This document shows positions 36,901 through 47,360 of a stretch of DNA of 64,000 nt, piece after piece; the first letter of the stretch is position 1; every line of letters starts with the position of its first letter. The stretch is taken from contig WJXW01000012.1 of assembly GCA_015832175.1 (NCBI GenBank), forward strand, positions 268,001-332,000, read 5' to 3'. The position numbers were made by a program, and so were the translations under genes. Under the pieces are notes generated by a model. It was not told where the DNA came from. It saw nothing but the letters and a program-made list of their open reading frames with translations, and did no database searches. The stretch is from Paraphaeosphaeria minitans. Lineage: Eukaryota; Ascomycota; Dothideomycetes; Pleosporales; Didymosphaeriaceae.

Positions 36901-38005
36901 GAAAACTGGGACTGTAATGTTGATATTGTCTGGTCTTGCGTTGTGATCGTTGCCTTGAGTTCATCTAATTGTTTAGTGTGCGCCGTTGGTTGCTTGTTTG
37001 CAATAGGCTGGAGGTGATCAGCACCGGCTCTTCGAGATGGGATCAGGGATGTGCGGTTTGCGCATAGTCCTTACTTACCTTGATAGTCACTTCCTCCACA
37101 GTATGCCACTGCTTTCCTTCTACAATCGTGTCAGGCCCTGTTCGTGTTTTCGTCGAATTAGCGCTACTCGCGTTGTCACTAGATAAAGTGGACAAGGTCG
37201 TGATTCTACTATCGGTAGAGGATGGCGAAACATCCATACTAGGCCGCTTGGACCGTTTCTGCAAGTCATTCGCACTTTTCCTATGCTGCGGCACTTTCGA
37301 CGGGCCAGTCTTAGCGTTGCCCGAGGTCAGGGAGAACATGCTGCGGACGCTAGTCACTGCGCTGCTGCGGACGGATTCTGCATCAGTTTCAGGCGGTGGG
37401 GCGGCTGGAGCCAAATGTCCCTGGTTGTCTAGGGGAAAGCACCCCGGGAGCTCTGCAGGTAGAGGTGGCGATGGCGGAAGACAGTGTTCAGATTTGATGC
37501 ACGCAGTAGGGCTCAGTCCAGAAGTAGCAGGAAAAGTAGTGTCACTGAAGACGGCGAGCAGATTAGGTGCCGATTTGACCAGGAGGTCATTCTGAAGCGC
37601 TGAGTTGGGACTCTGGCTGGTGATATAGTTTGGCGGTACGATGGAAAGGTTCTTTAGATTTCGACGCCATGTTGTATCCTGTGTAGATGTCAGTCGGGAT
37701 GCAAGCCAATGGAAGATGACCACACGCGAATGCAGGATGCACATCCAGACCATGTAGGGTGACACGTCGATGGTGGTAGACCAACGAGACGACGCGACAC
37801 AAGGCATTGACAGCGCATCGCCTACGATGGTGGCACTTACCTTTGTACCGTCCAATTCTACGCATTGCACGAATTGGTTCTTGTGATCAATGTTCGTATC
37901 AATCTCCAGAAGGCCTCCGGTGCGGTAGTAGGCTTCCTGGGGCGATTGGTGCCGGGCGCTCTTGGAGCCCCATGAGAAGAAGTTGGATCTCGATGCGGGT
38001 GCCAT
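33919..38005 (-). CDS. Large coiled-coil protein of unknown function, five exons
   Basis: Four separate frames join into one gene: 38005-37841, 37678-37079, 37007-36861, 36809-35070 and 35010-33919, product about 1247 residues. The introns are 162, 71, 51 and 59 bp and all fall in phase 0. The 162-bp and 51-bp introns are multiples of three without in-frame stops, so retention cannot be excluded. The N terminus has SNFFSWGSKSA and a short folded-looking stretch (TGGLLEIDTNIDHKNQFVQCVELDG). A Ser/Thr/Pro-rich linker follows, then a long coiled coil over about residues 255-740 (for example AEMENLKKKLSMAKKHE, HIEQLQEQVRLKDMQIAELD). The C-terminal about 400 residues are disordered and proline/serine-rich, with many SP/TP sites (SPTSPTD, PPRTNV). 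I do not recognise the family. The build resembles hyphal polarity or cytoskeletal scaffolds, and it neighbours apsB, but function is not shown. Confidence 0.66.
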
Positions 38006-38883
38006 GGATGATGTTGGCGCTAAGCCTCTGGAGCGTGTATGGGGGCCGAAGTAGACATTAGACGATTCGACGACACTGTAGGTGTAGGCGTTGGCAGGGC
38101 AAAAGGAACGACAGCAGTGAGGACAGGGCGATTGAGAGTGAAGCAGAGGAAAGGAGCAGGATTGCATTGGGCGCGAGAGGTTTGGAGGACCGATGGTTTT
38201 CTTGGAGATTGATCCTTGCGCAGCCACCACATGCGGCGACTAAGGTCCCTATGGCGGCTATGTGCAGCGTTTCCCCATTTGGTCCGAGAGACGCATATGG
38301 CCCCATGTCTAGCATTTCCCCGAGCACGCGAGCCGAGCCAGGCACGGATTGGATTCGTCGACGATGGAGTTTGGAAGGCGGGCCTCGAAAAGAGCCGCCC
38401 AAGTGTTGTTGCGGTACGGCACGGGTCCAGAGGTGCTTGTGTGGAGCATTGGGTGGAGCTTTGGGGGGAGCATTGGGCGATGCATTGGGTGGAGCATTGG
38501 GTGGAGCATAGGGTGATGCATTGGGTGGAGCATTGGGTGATGCATTGGGTGGTGCATTGGGCGGTGCATTTGTGGTGGTTGCCGGCTGGGGACCTCCCCG
38601 AAGCGCTCTGGCGGGCCCGTGCGTTACGGTAGCGTCATTTCGTCAAGAAATTGATTCGATGGGCGCAAGCTTCCACATCGTTCGCGCCGCAAACAACGTG
38701 ACCAACGTGCATCCACTTCACAACCGACGCTCCAACACTCTGAACTCTGATGCGGCAGCACCACGTCGCTGGCATTTCCCGCGCTTAGTCGACGCACCTC
38801 CCTACGTCGCGGCAACTCACGTCCGGACCCACGCCCCCAGCACCGCAGGGTGCCACGTCCAGACCAATTTACGACCTCAGAAC
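38006..38883. other. Divergent intergenic region carrying a minisatellite
   Basis: Separates the large coiled-coil gene (minus) from SNIP1 (plus). Both promoters must be here. The 12-bp minisatellite at 38443-38570 is described separately; no gene found. Confidence 0.6.
38443..38570 (+). repeat. 12-bp minisatellite, GCATTGGGTGGA, about 10 copies
   Basis: Tandem units of GCATTGGG followed by TGGA, CGAT, TGAT, TGGT or CGGT. Because the unit is four codons long the frame is preserved and reads Gly-Gly/Asp-Ala-Leu repeats. That frame is the same as the downstream SNIP1 frame, but one unit carries GCATAGGG, giving an in-frame TAG at 38509-38511. Most likely upstream noncoding repeat. Confidence 0.92.
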
Positions 38884-40353
38884 ATGCCTGAACGTGAGCT
38901 TTCGCCGTACAGCGCCCGTGTCGCGCTTACCCAGCAGCCGCAGCAGGGTCAAGCCAGCCAGTCTGCGCCGCCCGCCGAGCACAACCGCCGGCCATGGGAC
39001 ACGCGTGGACCACCACCCGCGCGGAGGCACAATGGTAACAACCAAGCGTCAATCCCACACGGAGGAAGACTATCGCCGCCACCGGTCCGGGCCCCAGACC
39101 GAAGGGAGAAGAGCAGGCCTTCGCCCCCTAGAAGTCTGAGGGACAGTCCACCGCCGGAGCGGTCGCAGAAGGCAAAATCAAAGGACGCCTCAGTCGAGCC
39201 TGCCCGATCCGTCCGCGAACGTGAGGCATCACCAGAGCCATATCGGAAGCCGCGCGAAGCCTCGAGGAAGAGGGACCGATCAAGACACAGGGACCGTTCC
39301 AAGGACAGACACAGCAGAAGGGACAGGGATCGCTCAAGAGACCGGGATCCAGCAAAGGACCGAGACCGATCACGGGACGGGAAGATGACGAAGGGCAGAG
39401 ATCGGTCACCGGAGAACTACAGATCAAAAGGCCGAAATCGATCGAGGGAGAGCCACCGGTCGAAAGGCAAGGAACGTTCACGGGAGCGTGACATGTCCAA
39501 GCCCAGAGGTGGCTCGAGGGACCGTCGCCGTGAGCGCTCCACCTCGCGCCGACGTGACGACTCACAGGAGAAGAAACGCCCCAGAGAGCGCGGCAGCCGA
39601 CGCGACCGCTCGCGCTCCCGTGATAGAGACCGTCACCACCGTCGTTCACGCTCTCCCCGCCCCTCCAAGCGCCGCTCGCCCACTTCCTCTCCGCCCCCCA
39701 AACGCCGCCGCAAACACACCCCCTCCCCCTCGCGCTCCTCCTCCCCTCACCCGCGCTCCAAGCGCCCCCTCCCCGACCAGGAAATCTCCTTCCGCGGCAC
39801 CGACACCAGCACCCTCCCCCCGACCAAATACGGCGGCGCCCCCGCCAACCTCGAAAAGCCAAACTTCAAGCCCACCGGCCTCCTCGCCAAAGCCGCCAAC
39901 AAGGTCGAGGGTACGAATCTCAGCCTGAAATACCACGAGCCCCCCGAGGCGCGCAAGCCGCCGCCCTCCCAGGCCTGGCGCGTCGTTGTGTTCAAAGGCG
40001 ACGACGTCGTCGACAGCATCGAGCTCGCCGCCAAGAGCTGCTGGCTGCTCGGCCGCGAGGCCAAAGTCGTCGACTACGTGTTGGAGCATCCGAGTAGCAG
40101 CGGGCAGCATGCCGTGGTGCAGTTCCGCCATGTGACCAAGACGGTCGAGGACGAGTATGGGGTGAAGAAGACGAGAGGTAAGGTTAAGCCGTATGTGATT
40201 GATCTGGAGAGCAGCAATGGGACGATGCTGAATGGGGTGCGCGTCCAGACGAGTCGGTATCTGGAGCTGAGGGATAAGGACATCTTGAAGTTTGCGGGGA
40301 GCGAGAGGGAGTATGTTGTTGTGCTTCCGCCGCCCGAGCAGGCGAAGGGATGA
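38884..40353 (+). CDS. PML1: FHA-domain RES-complex protein (SNIP1/Pml1)
   Basis: Homologue of human SNIP1 and yeast Pml1, a subunit of the RES complex that acts in pre-mRNA splicing and nuclear retention of unspliced RNA. Single exon, 489 residues from ATG 38884 (MPERELSPYS). Residues about 60-305 are an RS/RD-rich disordered region with dozens of DRDRS, RSRD and RSPS motifs, as in SNIP1. A conserved linker follows (DQEISFRGTDTSTLPP, KPNFKPTGLLAKAANKVEGT). The FHA domain covers about residues 365-480: CWLLGREAKVVDY, HPSSSGQHAVVQFR, then DLESSNGTMLNGVRV, with the usual GR, SxxH-like and NGT landmarks. The open frame continues upstream into the minisatellite, but those residues do not resemble the family. 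The gene converges with CWH43, 299 bp between stops. Confidence 0.86.
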   Translation: MPERELSPYSARVALTQQPQQGQASQSAPPAEHNRRPWDTRGPPPARRHNGNNQASIPHGGRLSPPPVRAPDRREKSRPSPPRSLRDSPPPERSQKAKSKDASVEPARSVREREASPEPYRKPREASRKRDRSRHRDRSKDRHSRRDRDRSRDRDPAKDRDRSRDGKMTKGRDRSPENYRSKGRNRSRESHRSKGKERSRERDMSKPRGGSRDRRRERSTSRRRDDSQEKKRPRERGSRRDRSRSRDRDRHHRRSRSPRPSKRRSPTSSPPPKRRRKHTPSPSRSSSPHPRSKRPLPDQEISFRGTDTSTLPPTKYGGAPANLEKPNFKPTGLLAKAANKVEGTNLSLKYHEPPEARKPPPSQAWRVVVFKGDDVVDSIELAAKSCWLLGREAKVVDYVLEHPSSSGQHAVVQFRHVTKTVEDEYGVKKTRGKVKPYVIDLESSNGTMLNGVRVQTSRYLELRDKDILKFAGSEREYVVVLPPPEQAKG

Positions 40354-40652
40354 GCGGGGAGCGAAGCTGTGCAGCGACTTGAGTCGTGCATGCGGGTTTG
40401 GGACGTTGGTACGCTTTGTACACTGGGAGTGGCCGGGCCCTGCTCCGGAGATTGGGAGCGGTCAGGTCACGGCAGATATTGAATACTACAACGACATCCT
40501 TTTAATCCTGCATGCTAAGTAGCTGTGCTGCGTCCTTTTCATATCATACATGTTCGCAAGCTCAGCAACCCACCGAAACTCTCCCCCCCCTCCCATCCAT
40601 CCTCGACCCCAACTTGCAACCCCACCACAGCCCATCCATCCAAACCCCTCTC

Positions 40653-43600
40653 TTACGCGTAGTATCGCGGCTCGTCGAAAACATGGTACCGATGCCCGCG
40701 CACTCCCTGGCCCCGAAACAGCGCCGGGAACCGCAGTCCCTCGGGGACCTGCTCTTCGGGTATGACATCGTCGGATCCCTCCGGCTGGCCCACGACGAAC
40801 TTGCCCACCTACACCCGAACGTTAGCACACTTTTCTTTGCCGACAAACGCAAGCGAGAGGCAGCGAGACCGAACCGCTGGGAAGGAAAGAAAAGGGACGG
40901 GAAGAGCTTACCTGGATCTCCGTGTCGGTGATGGTGCCTCTGCTCACCCTCGCATACGCCGCCCGCCGCAGCCCCTTGTACAGGATGTACTCGCACCACC
41001 TGTCCCAATCGGACGGATCGATGTCGCGCATGCCGCTCTTGGCGCCCACGTACGTGTGGTAGTTGCCCTGCAGCGGCGTCGCAACGAGGTAAGACAGCAG
41101 GATGGCGGGGCGCGGGGTGTCCCGCATGCGCTGGGCGAGGAATTCGCTCTGGAGGCGGCGATCCTCGGGGTCCTCCTCCTGGCCCGAGTGGAACACGAAG
41201 ACGTCGACGAGCTCGCCGTACGCGTCGAGGGTGGCTTCGATGGCGGGCGCGAGTTCGCCCACGGGCGAGGGGAGGAGGTGATGCGTCGAGTTCACGATGG
41301 GGAATTTGGACAGCAGCGCGGAGCCCCACGTGTGCTTGTTGGGGCCGGGCCCGAAGTCGACGTACATGCCCAGGTCCTCGGCGAGGAACTGCGTCGTGTC
41401 GCGGTTGCCCATGATGATGCGCTGGAGGTCGCTTTCGAGGAGCCCCATGACGTCGATCTCGAGCTCGCGGATGACGTCCCGCATGCGCCGCTCCGAACTC
41501 CACATGTCGTTGTCGAGGCTAAAGTGGACGGTCCAGATGCCCGCGGTGATGCTCTTGGTTTCGGGGTGGTAGGGGGTGTAGTTGTAGGAGGGGAAGCGGA
41601 GGTAGGCCACGGAGATGGCGAGGAGCTCGATGAAGACGAGGACGTAGACGTAGTAGGCGCGTTGTTTGCGCGCGGCGGGGTTAGGGGTTGTGGGCTTGCC
41701 TTTGGCTTTGGGGGAAGGGGGTTGCGCGGAGAGGCTGAAGACGCCCGCGCCGATGCAGAGCATCATTGCCGTCATGACCCAGTCGGTGTGCTCACGCATG
41801 AGGGGGCCGCCGGGGACGAAGGCGTAGGCGACGATCCAGACGTGGGCTAGGACCAAGAAGTTGTAGACGAGGAAACCGATGCCGAAGGTTTTGGCGGGAG
41901 AGTGGCGTGCTGCTTGGCCTAGTAGGACAGGTGCTGCGGCCATGGTGTACACTGCGAGGACGAGCGCGCCGTAGTAGCCCGTCCAATGCTTGGATGTGGT
42001 CAAAACGGCAGCACCAACAGAGCCGATGCCGTAGAACATCCACGAACGAGCGAGCGACGGCGTGAAGAGGCCAATGAGGAGACCAAAGCCCATTGCGAGG
42101 AGGGTGACTGCACCATGAGGTACAGCAAGCGGACCGCGGACGGGGTAGCCTTCCCAGACCCAGAGGATCATAGTGCTGGAGTCGGAGAGGAGAGAGTGCA
42201 TGCTGAAGAAGAGTCCGGCAATGCCGAAAGCGGTGAGTATTGCTGATCCTTTAGTGAGACCCGGGGCCGGAAGGTCAGCTCCAGAGCTTGCAGTAGAACG
42301 AGTAGACAATAATACTGCTACGACGGCCAGAGCCAAGCCAGTCTTGTTCCAACCATCGTTCGGTCCATGCATGATAGGCCATATCGGATTGTTGGTATGA
42401 AAAGCGAACTTGGCAAGGCTGGAAAGGATCAAACCAATCGCAAAAGCCGAGATACGTGCCTCAAGGCGATGGGTCTGCGACCGTTCTCCATAGAAGGTAG
42501 TGGCCCAGGATAAGCAAGACATCCACACACCAAAGCCGACGGCGAAGAGACGGTTAGCAGGGTCATCGATAAGGTATGCAAGCAGGCCGGAGAGCGAGAG
42601 CAAGTGGCAGACGCGGACATATCTCGTGAAGATGTAGCGAAGAGGTCCGATGCCTAGGAGGAAGGGAGAGACTGTGCACATCACCAGGACCTCGTAGCCA
42701 GAGATGCCCATGTGCCATAGAGGGAAGTCTTCATAGTGTTAGAGCATTCATCTTTCACAAAATTCCGGCACACTTACACCACACGCACAGACCGAGGGAG
42801 GTCAGCATAGACCAGAATACGAACTGTGTGTGTCAGTAGATATAGAACACTAAAGTGGGCACCACGGAAAATCACCCCAGTATACACATCAGCTGCAGCA
42901 TCGAACAGGCCGAACCAGGAAAAGCGGTTGTCAAAGACAGCACGGGCCTCTCTATTTCCCCTGCTGTAGTGTCAGGCGCATTGTAGGATAGGGAGGGTCT
43001 GGGAACGTACTCCTTCTCGAGGACCGCGTCGGCGACGGCTTTGTTGCCAGCACTAGATCTCAAATTGTATCAGAACCGGGGCACAATACTTTGCATTGAT
43101 GAAAGCAGCTATCTACTCAGGGAGCGGTCGGACATACCCGCAGCTTATGCCTTTCAGATCTCTGACCTGAATCTCGAAATTTTGGAACTCAATCATAGTC
43201 ACAGCGTCAAACCCGACGTCGAGGAGCACCAGCGCCCACTCGAAGAAAGAATAGATAGTGTAGGCTGCAATTGTCAGGCAGGTTCGCAATCATACCGATA
43301 AACAGACATACCTCCAGCCACATGGTGCACTTTGTGCTGTATAAAAAAGTAGACGAGAGGGATAATGGTTGCGTAGAAAGCCCCGGACAAGTATTTGCGG
43401 TATTGAACGGCTGCGGGGTTCTTGGGACTCATGGCGATCACACCGAACGTCCACGGGATAGTCGAGACTAGGTACGAGATCATAAAGATGTCGTGCCAGT
43501 CATGGTCATCGGTTGAAGTGATATATGTCCACCCGCCGCATGTCAATGTCCGGAAGATTCCCACTCCAAGTATGAATTTGGGAAGCGTCGAGTTCGGTCG

Positions 43601-44146
43601 GCGGGTGAGAACGTACCACAGCCCTACGAGGGCGAATCGCGGACCTATGCCTCGTCAGCGTGTTTTCTCGGTCTGGTACAACTGATGTCTACCTGAAGTT
43701 AGGGCAATGAACAGCTGGAAGATCGATCGTTCTGGGTAGTGATCTCCAATAGTGGCCGAGACGGACGGAAACCATTCTTGCGGCCAGCCCTAAGCGTTTA
43801 TTAGCCCGCATTGAGGCTACACATCGTGTGGAGACTGACATAAAACTCATTTTGTACAATTTTGTGCCAATGGAGGGAGCTTGGATGTTTAGACGAGAGC
43901 TTGCGGGAATGATTGGGGATGCCTACAGGCCAGCAGCCAATGCGCCGATGAATGCAGCTTCATGCACATTAGTTTGTAGTTTCCAATGGAGAGACAGTGC
44001 AACGTACTGTATGCCACAGCGGTATGCAGCCACGAGATCCATTTACCATTGAACTGTGAGGTGGTGAGCACTGACCGACCCGAGCTTCAGGGCGGTAGAC
44101 CACGTACACTCGCGACAATGTCGCGGTCTCTGTATTTTGGCGGCAT
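40653..44146 (-). CDS. CWH43: CWH43: GPI-anchor lipid remodelling protein
   Basis: Membrane protein that replaces the diacylglycerol of GPI anchors with ceramide in yeast. Twelve exons: 44146-44108, 44053-44008, 43957-43927, 43879-43840, 43789-43693, 43644-43312, 43264-43138, 43052-43011, 42960-42876, 42823-42778, 42728-40912 and 40808-40653. Eleven GT-AG introns of 47-103 bp have phases that all agree, giving 952 residues; yeast Cwh43 has 953. The N-terminal third is the PGAP2/Frag1-like domain: [53 protein letters not shown] middle block of about ten membrane spans follows. From about residue 689 comes the endonuclease/exonuclease/phosphatase-like domain ([34 protein letters not shown]), ending [14 protein letters not shown]...DEPRYYA. 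The small exons crowd the 5' half. Start ATG 44146 gives [13 protein letters not shown] before intron 1. It diverges from UTP6 across 239 bp. Confidence 0.95.
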
Positions 44147-44385
44147 GTCTGGAGAAACGCGGAACCTCAAATTGGATCGCCGCTTTGTGAAGAGAAAGAA
44201 AAGAACGCGTGTCGTGTATTCCTCCACGCGTAAGACGGCACGCTCGCCTGGAGTGTTTACCTTGACGTTCGGTGCTGCATTGGATCTTGGCGGGCCCAGG
44301 GTTCCGAGCCGAGGCGGGACCTAAAACGTAAACCATCTACTTTTTTTTGTGGAACGACTTCAAAGTTCACCCGCGCAACGCAACC

Positions 44386-45767
44386 ATGTCGGGACCCAGC
44401 GACAAGGCACGCTTTTATCTCGAGCAGTCGGCCGAGGAGCTCAACGAGCTCGAGCGCAAACAGATCTTTTCACGAGTCGGTAGCCCAGATCCAGCCTGCG
44501 CAACCATGCTAACCGGCGCCAGGAAGAGATCAGCTCGATAGCAAGAAAACGCTCGGATTTCGAGCACATCGTCAATGCTCGCGGCTCGCACCCCTCCGAC
44601 TGGCTGCGCTACATTGAGTTTGAGAAGAATGTAGACGCGCTGCGGCGAAAGCGCATAAAGAGATTGGGCGTGAAATACCGTGGCAGCGGCCAGCGAACCA
44701 TCTACTCACTCTACAACCGCGGCACGAGGAAGTTTGTGGGCGACCTGGGGCTCTGGATGCAATACATCGAATTCGCGCGCAAGGACAAGGCTTACAAGAG
44801 GCTGAATGAGATCTTCACGCAGGTCGTGCGCTTGCACCCCACCAAGCCGGAACTGTGGATCTATGCTGCAAACTACTTCATGGAGAGCCAGGCAGACATT
44901 ACGGACGCGCGAAGCTACATGCAGCGAGGGCTACGGTTCTGCAAGAACTCTGAGCAGTTATGGATAGAGTATGCCAAGCTGGAGACCATCTACATTGGGA
45001 AGATTGCTGGACGGAGAAAGATACTTGGATTGGACGTGGATCGCACGAAGAAGGATCACGACGACGAAGACGAGAATATAATTGCTCTTCCCGAAGTAAC
45101 GGCCGAAGATGTCAACCCCAGCTTGAAGGACGACGGTGTGGACGAGGTGGCCTTGCAGAACCTCGCCTCTGCACCGATCCTGACAGGAGCTATCCCTATT
45201 GCAGTGTTCGACTCAGCGATGAAGCAGTTCGACGGCAAAGCCATAGTTGCAGAACGATTCTTCGATATGTTTGCCGAGTTCGATCAGGTACCCAGCGTCA
45301 CGCGCATCCTGCAGCATGTCGAGGATTTCATCCGTTCCAACGCTGCGGTGACGGTTCAGGCCGCCGCGTGTGCTTTCCGTTTACCATTCTTCGGACTACA
45401 CCCAGGGTCTCCTGAGTTCCCGACGGTGCTCGCAGGTGCTCTGGATGCGCTCAACGCCGCCATTGCGCAACATGCGAGCTACAAGCGCCACTTGTCCAGC
45501 ATCGCCATCCGACAGATTTTGCAGTCCATTCGTTTTGCGGAAACTATGGACGCAGTGGTCAGGAAAGTTTTGTCTTCGCAGCTGCGAAAGTTCACCGGGT
45601 TTCTGGAGGATACGGGCGACAGCAGTGGCGACAGTGTTTGCTCACTGGCAGAGGCATTGAAACGAGAAGGAAAGAAAGAAGATGCAACCTATTTGGTACA
45701 ATCGAGCCTAAAGCGACTGGGCACTAACGAACGCCTGCAGCAGCTCCATGCTGCTTTGAACACCTGA
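44386..45767 (+). CDS. UTP6: U3 snoRNA-associated protein UTP6
   Basis: Small-subunit processome component (UTP-B complex) built of half-a-TPR (HAT) repeats, needed for 18S rRNA processing. Two exons, 44386-44475 and 44523-45767, with a 47-bp intron whose donor is the unusual GTCGGT and whose branch is GCTAACC. I chose that donor because it restores the conserved KQIFSR then EEISSIARKRSDFEH junction; using GTAGCC four bases later breaks the frame. Product 444 residues, like the 440 of yeast. Family markers: KARFYLEQSAEELNELE at the N terminus, ALRRKRIKRLGVKYRG, and HAT repeats LWMQYIEFARKDKAYKRL, ELWIYAANYFMESQ and QLWIEYAKLE. An acidic insert (DHDDEDENI) follows the repeats. Second U3 processome gene in the window after UTP22. 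Confidence 0.93.
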
Positions 45768-45937
45768 GTGCGGCAGAGTCAGTTCGCCGCATCACCGCCA
45801 GTCCTTCGGTGGTCAGATGACTACGTTGACAGCTGGCAAGGTTACTTTCGGAGGTAGCAGCGACGTGGCGGTGTCTTCAAGGCCATGATACGGAGCGAAT
45901 TGTGCATGTTCAGAGGCAGGGCCGACGGATGGCCTGT

Positions 45938-46627
45938 TCAATCGTCGCCACGACCTCTTCGCGAGCTCTTCTTGGCACTATGCTGCTTCTTAGTCTTGAT
46001 CCGCCGCTCGTTTTCAGACTTTTGTCTGCTACGTGTTAGCTGGGTTCGTCGATGTTTGCACGGAATCACGAAGCCTACAGATGCTTGACGTGTTTGGCCT
46101 GTTCGGGCGACGTCTCGCCGGGGATGGCAGCGTGGCCGGCCTCGACAATGGCTTCATAGAGCCTCTTGTAGCAGCTGTGGGCATTGTCGGTTTGCTTGCG
46201 GCTGTCGTCAGCCTGGATGATGATGGCACCGGACCGCTCAGCGACATGGCGCGAGGCCCTTATCTCATGGTGAAGGGCGCTGGGCACGTGGTCCAGCAGG
46301 GCGACGAGGGGCACCTTCAGCGTAGCTTTAGAATTCACTCTTGAATCATCTTAGCGCCGGACGACACCAACTGATTCTAGCTTGTGCATACTTGTTGACG
46401 TTCTGACCGCCGGGGCCGGACGACCTGCTGAAGCTCAACTCACCAATGCTTCTGGGGATGGTCTCTGCGTGAAGCCGGGCGAGCCACTGACGCGCAGCCT
46501 GGAGCTCCTCCAGACTTGCCTCGCCGGTGCGCCTATCCGAAGCGAAGCGGACGGGCAGTGCGACGACGGGCAGCAGCGAGGGTGCGGTAGACGACAGTCG
46601 GGCGGCGGGGATGCGCGCACGCAGCAT
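45938..46627 (-). CDS. PTH4: Mitochondrial peptidyl-tRNA hydrolase, ICT1/Pth4 type (GGQ domain)
   Basis: RF1-like mitochondrial protein that hydrolyses peptidyl-tRNA on stalled mitoribosomes (ICT1/MRPL58, Pth4 family). Three exons: 46627-46392, 46339-46079 and 46025-45938, with introns of 52 and 53 bp (GTATGC/CAAG and GTAGGC with GCTAAC branch/GCAG). Product 194 residues. The N terminus is Arg/Ala/Ser-rich without acidic residues (MLRARIPAARLSSTAP), fitting a mitochondrial presequence. The catalytic GGQ sits at residues 73-75 in SSGPGGQNVNK, followed by NSKATLKV. The C-terminal exon is a basic tail (RRIKTKKQHSAKKSSRRGR), the element that binds the mRNA channel in this family. An upstream in-frame start at 46717 would bury the presequence and is unlikely. 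It converges with UTP6 (170 bp between stops) and diverges from the Nab3-like gene. Confidence 0.9.
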
Positions 46628-47360
46628 GCTGTACAGTGAAATCGGCGTGATGTGTGATGCGTGAATGCGTGAAGCGTGATGCAACGCTGCGGAGGAGAGG
46701 TGCACGAACAAGAACAAATCGCGTTAGCCCGTCTAGTCGGCTGGAATGGGGCAAGGCTGGCCGAAGAAAAGCTGCTGGGCCCGTGGGCTCGTCTCAGACT
46801 CAAGGTCTGCTTGTGTCATCTCGCTCCCCACCACGCTCCTGCCCTCAACAACCTCTGCGTCTGCCTCGTCTCTCCCTCCCTCTCTCTATCTCCATCTCCC
46901 TCGCGCTCTCGCTCTCTCGCTCCTGCCCTCAACAACCTCTGCGTCTTCCTTGTCTCTCTCCCACCTGCCGCCCATTGCCCGCCTCAACCAGCTACAGCTA
47001 CAACCACAGCTACAACCACAGCTACAACCACAGCTACCTCAGCTACCACCACTACAGCTACGGCTACAGCTACAGCTACAGCCACAGCTACAGCTACATC
47101 CGTTCTAGCGCGCCCGCTGTCGCCCACCCTCTTCCTCTCTTCTGCACTGCGCCGCTCGTCACACTCGTCCGTTGCCCGCCGTGCCCGCGTGCTGACTGGC
47201 GCTCTGCATACTGATCTGCTGCTCGTACAGACACAGACCCCGCCCCCGTCTGCGGTGTACTCCCTGCCTCTCCCCTCCCTGTCGCTGTGCGCGCGCAGCT
47301 TTGTAGATGTATTGAGGCAGCGGCTCGCCGTTGAAGCGCCTTGCGCCTGCGTCCGCATAC
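46628..47360. other. Divergent intergenic region with a CAGCTA repeat
   Basis: Promoter region for the Pth4-type gene and the Nab3-like gene. Contains a CT-rich stretch at about 46835-46925 and the ACAGCTACA repeat at 46990-47100. Long open frames here come from the repeat and lack any motif. Confidence 0.6.
46990..47100. repeat. ACAGCTACAACC/GCTACA repeat
   Basis: Starts as a 12-bp unit (CAGCTACAACCA) and then shifts to a 6-bp unit (CAGCTA/GGCTAC), about 110 bases in all, upstream of the Nab3-like gene. Confidence 0.92.

Noticed and set aside
39128..40131. Minus-strand frames opposite SNIP1
   Set aside because: They mirror the Arg/Ser/Pro-rich coding strand and stay open through its codon bias.
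40562..41850. Long frames overlapping the 3' part of CWH43 on both strands
   Set aside because: They are shadows of a GC3-rich exon whose minus-strand protein has clear homology.
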